9,906 nt of DNA from Candidatus Delongbacteria bacterium (lineage in GTDB: Bacteria; CAIWAD01). A program made the position numbers and the translations under genes. The stretch is taken from positions 1 to 9,906 of the forward strand of contig JBAYTZ010000031.1 in the NCBI GenBank assembly GCA_041675285.1, read 5' to 3'. Shown piece after piece: positions 6,619 through 9,906 of the stretch (position 1 is the first letter of the stretch; every line of letters starts with the position of its first letter). A model generated the notes under the pieces. That model was not told the DNA's origin. It made no database searches and saw nothing but the letters and a program-made list of their open reading frames with translations.

Positions 6619-9313
6619 AGCTCACCTCATCGATGCCGTCTTCCTGGCCAGCCGCTTCCCGCAGGGCCTCCAGAAGCTGATCCTTGATGCTGGTGGCCGG
6701 CGTGCCCTGGGCAGCCTGGATCTCGATCTTGGCCACGTGGATGTGCCGGTCCACCGTCGTGGTCTGCTGGTTCCGGGTGATGGCCCGGGCGGGCTGAGCG
6801 ACGCCGGAAGGCCGGACTGGAGTGAGCTCGGGTGACATGGCGGCTGCAAGCCCGCCCTGGGCCGCCGCAGCCAGCTTGCCGCCGCGGGGGGCGTCCTCCA
6901 GAACGGCGGACAGCTTTCCACTCCGAGGTGCCTCTCCGAGAACGGAGGACAGAGGGCTTGTGGCGCTCACAGCCGGGCCCATGCCGGTGAGTGCGAAGGA
7001 CGGCTCGCCTTTGTGAAGCAAGCCCGGCATGCCAGCCTGGGCGCCTGCCGCTACCGGGGCCGCCTTGGTGGCTACTGGCAAGACCTTGGCCGCCGCGCCC
7101 GTGTCCAGGGTGGGGATAAGTGGGATCTCCACGCCCGGGATCCTGTTCACGGTCTTGATGAACCCATTGACCTTCTCGATCACCCAGTTCAGCCCGGACT
7201 TGAATCCGTCCCAGAGGCCGTCCAGGAAGGTCCGCACGGGCTCGACCTTCGTGTAGAGGAGGACGAAGCCGGCGGCCAGGAGGGCCACGAGGCCGATGAC
7301 GATGCCGATGGGGTTGGCGGACAGGGCCGCGTTGAAGGCCCACTGAATGACGGACCAGGCTTTCGTCGCGGCCGCCACAGCCACGATCTGGGTGCGCAGG
7401 ATGAGCGAGCTGCGCCCGGCCCACAGCGTGGCCGCCGCCGCCCGCAGGGCAGCCACGCGGGCCACCAGAAACCCACCGGCAGCCCTCCCGCCGGCCAGCA
7501 CCGTCTGGGTGGCAAACATCCACACGGCCTTGGCTGCGCTCAGGATCAGCGGCCAGGCAAAGGCGGCCAGGGACACGAACAAGAGGCCGCTAACGATGGG
7601 ATTGGCCTTGATCCAGTTCCAGGCGCGCAGGAGGGTCCCGACCAGGAAGCCCAGACCCCAGGCCACCATGCCGGCGAAGTAGAGAATGGGCGAGATCCCG
7701 CTCATCGCCCCCTTGTACCAGCCGGTCAGGAAGCGCCAGAAGGCGCCCAGCGTGGCATCGAAGACCGTGGCGATGCCAACGCCCATGGCCTTGATACCGC
7801 CCCAGATGGCGAAGACCACCGGCTTCACGGCGAACCAGACCTCTTCCACCGTATCGCGGAAGCCCAGGAAGTTGGTGTCCCAGGCCTTCACCAGGCCGTA
7901 GATCGCCACGCCCACCAGAGCGAAGGGGGCGATCATCTTCAGGGCGCCCAGCCCCAGGGCCTTGAGGCTTGCGGTCAGCGGGATGGCCGCCGAGTTCGTG
8001 ACCCCCATGGAGAGCGCCACCTGGCCCAGCTTGGCCGGCAGGCGCATGGCCATGCCCGCTAGGTGCAGCATGCCGCCGCCCACGAAAAGCAGCATGCCGC
8101 CCAGGCTGAGCCCGACGGCCAGCACGCCGGCGAAGCCAGCTGCGAACTTGGTCAGCGCCGGGTGCGCCTCCATCCAGCCCAGGATGGCCTCGGCCACGCC
8201 CTTCACCGCGCCAAGGAGCGGGATCACCAGCGGCATGAGGTTGGAGCCGATCTGCATGGACACGCCGTTGACGGCGGCCATCATCAGCTTCCAGTGTCCC
8301 GTGGGAGTGTTGAGGATCCGGTCCTGGAACTTCTTAGCCGCGCCGGACGACTGGCTGATGGAGGTGCGCAGACTCATCAGCTCCTCGCGCGAGCTGGAGA
8401 GAAGGATGTTGAAGACCTTGATGCCCTCAGCACCGAAGAGGTCGGTCAGGAGCAGGTTCTTCTTCTCGTCCGACAGACTGCCCAGCTTGGCCTTCATCTC
8501 GCCGAAGATCTCGATGAAGTCCCGGGTTTTGCCCGTGGCCTGGTCGTAGGCCTCCACACCCAGGCCCTTCTTCAGCTTGCCCGACTGCGTGTAGAGCTTC
8601 GTCATCGTCATGGCCAGGCGCGTGCCGGCCCGGGCGCCGACCTCGTTGCGGTTGGCCAGGATGCCCAGGAGGGCGAGGTTGGTCTCCGTCGACTGACCAA
8701 ACGTGGCCGACGTGGAGGCCGTGTTGACCATGGACTCCTGCATGTCGGCGAACTTCAAGTTGGTCTTGTTCATCGCCGCCGTGAACATGTCGCTCAGGGC
8801 CGTCGCCTCGGACATCGGCTTCCGGTAGGAGTTCAGCGTGCCGACGAGGAGGGCGCCGGCGTCCGCCATGGCCACTTGCTGACCCGTGGCAAAGGCAATC
8901 GTGTCGGCCATGATGCCCGTTTTGTCGGCCACCTCGGCAGCCGTCCGGCCCATCGAGGCCAGCTCGCCCTGGCCTTCTGCAATCTGCTGGGCCGTGAAGA
9001 GGCTGCGCGCGCCCAGATACTTGGCCGCGTCACCGATGGCCATGACCTCCTCTTCTGAGGCCTCCGCGATGCCGCCGACCCGGGCGATCTCCGTCTGAAA
9101 CTTGCCCATCTGCAGGATGGGCATGGCCAGGCTGGCCGCGATGCCGGCGCCCACCAGCATGGTCTTCAGGCCGGCCTTCTTCACGCGCTCGGCCGTCTGC
9201 TCAAAGGAGCCGGCGAACTTGTCCAGCCGCTTGGACGCCGTGCTGAAGGCCGACAGGTTCGACGTCCCGAAGACGCTGATGGTGATGGCGCTGGTGAAAC
9301 CGGTCATCGACAT
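6608..9313 (-). CDS. Tail tape measure protein
   Basis: This 901-aa protein fixes tail length and is ejected during infection. Residues 70-340 match the conserved core of TP901-type tape measures (FQTEIARVGGIAEAS; LGARSLFTAQQIAEG; NTASTSATFGQSTETNLALLGILANR; DLFGAEGIKVFNILL). Hydrophobic, Gly/Ala-rich segments near 50-68, 388-422, 460-476, 498-518, 544-562, 572-600 and 666-688 could insert into the host membrane. Residues 735-850 are Ala/Pro/Gly-rich with a 13-residue repeat. The end (about 855-901) is polar and helical. By the usual 1.5 angstrom per residue, tail length would be near 135 nm. ATG 9313 has AGGAG 9 bases upstream (9323-9327), overlapping the stop of the frameshift coding region; ATG 9307 is an alternative. 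No lysozyme or peptidase motif was recognised. Confidence 0.93.
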   Translation of the reverse strand: MSMTGFTSAITISVFGTSNLSAFSTASKRLDKFAGSFEQTAERVKKAGLKTMLVGAGIAASLAMPILQMGKFQTEIARVGGIAEASEEEVMAIGDAAKYLGARSLFTAQQIAEGQGELASMGRTAAEVADKTGIMADTIAFATGQQVAMADAGALLVGTLNSYRKPMSEATALSDMFTAAMNKTNLKFADMQESMVNTASTSATFGQSTETNLALLGILANRNEVGARAGTRLAMTMTKLYTQSGKLKKGLGVEAYDQATGKTRDFIEIFGEMKAKLGSLSDEKKNLLLTDLFGAEGIKVFNILLSSSREELMSLRTSISQSSGAAKKFQDRILNTPTGHWKLMMAAVNGVSMQIGSNLMPLVIPLLGAVKGVAEAILGWMEAHPALTKFAAGFAGVLAVGLSLGGMLLFVGGGMLHLAGMAMRLPAKLGQVALSMGVTNSAAIPLTASLKALGLGALKMIAPFALVGVAIYGLVKAWDTNFLGFRDTVEEVWFAVKPVVFAIWGGIKAMGVGIATVFDATLGAFWRFLTGWYKGAMSGISPILYFAGMVAWGLGFLVGTLLRAWNWIKANPIVSGLLFVSLAAFAWPLILSAAKAVWMFATQTVLAGGRAAGGFLVARVAALRAAAATLWAGRSSLILRTQIVAVAAATKAWSVIQWAFNAALSANPIGIVIGLVALLAAGFVLLYTKVEPVRTFLDGLWDGFKSGLNWVIEKVNGFIKTVNRIPGVEIPLIPTLDTGAAAKVLPVATKAAPVAAGAQAGMPGLLHKGEPSFALTGMGPAVSATSPLSSVLGEAPRSGKLSAVLEDAPRGGKLAAAAQGGLAAAMSPELTPVRPSGVAQPARAITRNQQTTTVDRHIHVAKIEIQAAQGTPATSIKDQLLEALREAAGQEDGIDEVSYAQ
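6875..6952 (-). repeat. Diverged 39-base tandem repeat inside the tape measure gene
   Basis: Two copies of a 13-residue unit, LSSVLGEAPRSGK (788-800) and LSAVLEDAPRGGK (801-813), lie head to tail, followed by LAAA, which may begin a third decayed copy. The DNA copies differ at many third positions, so the duplication is old or kept at the protein level. Confidence 0.7.
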
Positions 9314-9322
9314 CGGGCGCGT

Positions 9323-9327
9323 CTCCT
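9323..9327 (-). promoter_or_regulatory. Ribosome binding site of the tape measure gene
   Basis: AGGAG on the minus strand overlaps the TAG that ends the frameshifted coding region (9326-9328) and stands 9 bases before ATG 9313. It supports that start and ties tape measure translation to the preceding gene. Confidence 0.75.
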
Positions 9328-9867
9328 ATCGTCTCCGGTTCGGACGCTGCGGCGCCTTGCTCGCCTTGGCTTCCTGCTCGCCCAGCCACTCGGCCGCCAC
9401 GCAGAGCTCGAACACCCGGTCGAAAGGCAGGTGGTCGAGGATTTCAAACGTGTAGGCCGGGAAGCGGTGGGCGATCACGGCGCGGGCCTGCAGGTACCAG
9501 ACGCTCTCCAGGTCCGCGCGCGCCGCCCTTAGAGCTTTTTTACCGTGATCTCCTTCGAGTAGCCCAGGACCTCCTGGATCTTCTCACTGAGCGCCGCGAT
9601 GCGCCCAGGCTCCCAGGTCCGGGACGTGTTGTATTCCAGGTCCTTGGCGTCCAGTGCGGGGTGCACCACGAAGGTTCGCACGATGTCCAGGGCCAGGCGC
9701 TGCTCATTGCCCTTTGCCGCCTTGCCCAGGCGGCTGAACTCGTCCCAGCTGGAGCCGCGCACGATGAAGACGTCGCCCTCGGGCGTCTCCAGCTGGAACA
9801 GGCTCTGGTTGGGGTAGGCGGTGCGGAGCGTCTCGATCAGCTCCGGTGTGACGATTTGCGGCTGCAT
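9326..9867 (-). CDS. Tail assembly chaperone, -1 frameshift fusion (about 180 aa)
   Basis: The coding path is 9867-9541, then a step back of one base so that base 9541 is read twice, then on to TAG at 9326-9328. This gives 109 zero-frame residues plus 71 from the -1 frame, starting Lys-Lys-Ala-Leu-Arg. The -1 part reads as a real protein (ADLESVWYLQARAVIAHRFP, then YTFEILDHLPFDRVFELCVA and AEWLGEQEAKASK, ending in an Arg-rich tail). It resembles the second halves of gpGT/E'-type chaperones, which bind the tape measure through this extension. The -1 frame has a stop upstream and no ATG, GTG or TTG start before the slippery site, so it cannot easily be translated on its own. The tape measure starts 12 bases downstream, exactly the expected order. 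Confidence 0.8.
9479..9524 (-). promoter_or_regulatory. Possible stimulatory RNA stem-loop after the slip site
   Basis: By hand pairing, GGCGCG (9519-9524) pairs with CGCGCC (9479-9484), then after a 3-base bulge GG (9514-9515) pairs with CC (9485-9486), and after one bulged A, CCTG (9509-9512) pairs with CAGG (9487-9490). That is 12 pairs closing an 18-base loop, starting 10 bases after the heptamer. Such G+C-rich DNA pairs easily by chance, so support is modest. Confidence 0.3.
9529..9867 (-). CDS. Tail assembly chaperone, unshifted form (112 aa)
   Basis: The zero-frame product is a small soluble protein, probably the counterpart of lambda gpG, P2 gpE or Mu gp41, which helps tape measure folding and tube assembly and is absent from finished tails. 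Identification rests on position directly before the tape measure, size, and the frameshift site at its end, since chaperone sequences are poorly conserved. Visible parts are a beta region (SLFQLETPEGDVFIVRGSSWDEF, 22-44; split as SLFQLETPEG then DVFIVRG), a helix at 53-66 ending FVVHP, and a C-terminal helix (RIAALSEKIQEVLGY, 89-103). ATG 9867 has GGAG 5 bases upstream. The stop TAA at 9529-9531 follows the slippery heptamer by three bases, so ribosomes that do not slip finish almost at once. Confidence 0.8.
   Translation of the reverse strand: MQPQIVTPELIETLRTAYPNQSLFQLETPEGDVFIVRGSSWDEFSRLGKAAKGNEQRLALDIVRTFVVHPALDAKDLEYNTSRTWEPGRIAALSEKIQEVLGYSKEITVKKL
9535..9541 (-). promoter_or_regulatory. 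Slippery heptamer A AAA AAG for -1 ribosomal frameshifting
   Basis: In the zero frame the codons read GTA AAA AAG CTC TAA, so the heptamer fits X XXY YYZ exactly. A AAA AAG is the most efficient known bacterial slip sequence, used in dnaX. Both the zero-frame stop and the open -1 frame sit immediately after it. Confidence 0.85.
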
Positions 9868-9906
9868 GAATTCTCCGGGATTGAGATTGAGAGAGATCCG
9901 GGGAGA
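9868..9906 (-). promoter_or_regulatory. Short leader before the chaperone gene, with a weak hairpin over its ribosome site
   Basis: These 39 bases hold no coding sequence I can support. The pyrimidine-rich strand contains TCAATC twice. CTCC (9902-9905) can pair with GGAG (9873-9876), the ribosome site of the chaperone gene, and GGAT (9896-9899) with ATCC (9878-9881), around a 14-base loop. No promoter was recognised, and the leader may extend beyond the window. Confidence 0.25.

Noticed and set aside
7013..9058. Long plus-strand open frames opposite the tape measure
   Set aside because: Their products are Gln/His/Gly-rich low-complexity shadows, and the minus strand holds a convincing tape measure core.
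9326..9479. Separate small gene starting at the internal GTG at 9479
   Set aside because: There is no convincing ribosome site, and the protein-like sequence begins well upstream of this GTG at the slip site, so a frameshift fusion explains it better.
1..9906. CRISPR array, tRNA, insertion sequence or defence genes
   Set aside because: No regularly spaced repeats, cloverleaf-like segments, transposase motifs or inverted terminal repeats were seen; the window is filled by tail genes.

Overview
The window is one block of a contractile-tailed bacteriophage, prophage or tailocin, cut from the tail-tube, baseplate and fibre module. DNA is strongly G+C-rich (about two thirds by eye). Every gene I can support lies on the minus strand, so transcription runs from the right edge (9906) to the left edge (1). 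The host cannot be named. High G+C and the P2/T4-like baseplate set fit a phage of a G+C-rich bacterium, but no host gene, integrase, tRNA or attachment site is present to fix the taxon or to say whether it is integrated.

In transcription order: a 39-base leader at the window edge (9868-9906); a tail assembly chaperone (9529-9867) whose last codons carry the slippery heptamer A AAA AAG, giving a -1 frameshift fusion that continues to 9326; the tape measure protein (6608-9313, 901 aa); a likely hub or tube-end adaptor with an acidic tail (5890-6618); a short gp27/gpD-like hub (5123-5893); a gpV/gp45-like spike (4572-5138); an 82-aa unknown protein (4314-4562); a gp25/gpW-like sheath initiator (3889-4317); a baseplate J/gp6-like wedge protein (2702-3892); a P2 gpI-like protein (2022-2702); and the N-terminal 673 residues of a large baseplate-attached fibre-type protein (1-2019) that runs off the left edge.

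The genes work as one assembly line. The chaperone and its frameshifted form are expected to coat the tape measure, which sets tail length. The hub, adaptor and spike form the tip of the tube. The gp25-, J- and I-like proteins build the wedges and link to the fibre protein that meets the host. Genes overlap by 1-16 bases or are separated by 2-12, so this looks like a single, translationally coupled transcript with no room for internal promoters. Sheath and tube genes would be expected just beyond 9906.

I found no undescribed defence or mobile system. The most rewarding items are the frameshift site with its hidden second coding region, the unusual domain build of the fibre protein, the acidic tail of the adaptor, and the lack of any recognisable cell-wall-degrading domain in the hub, spike or tape measure.
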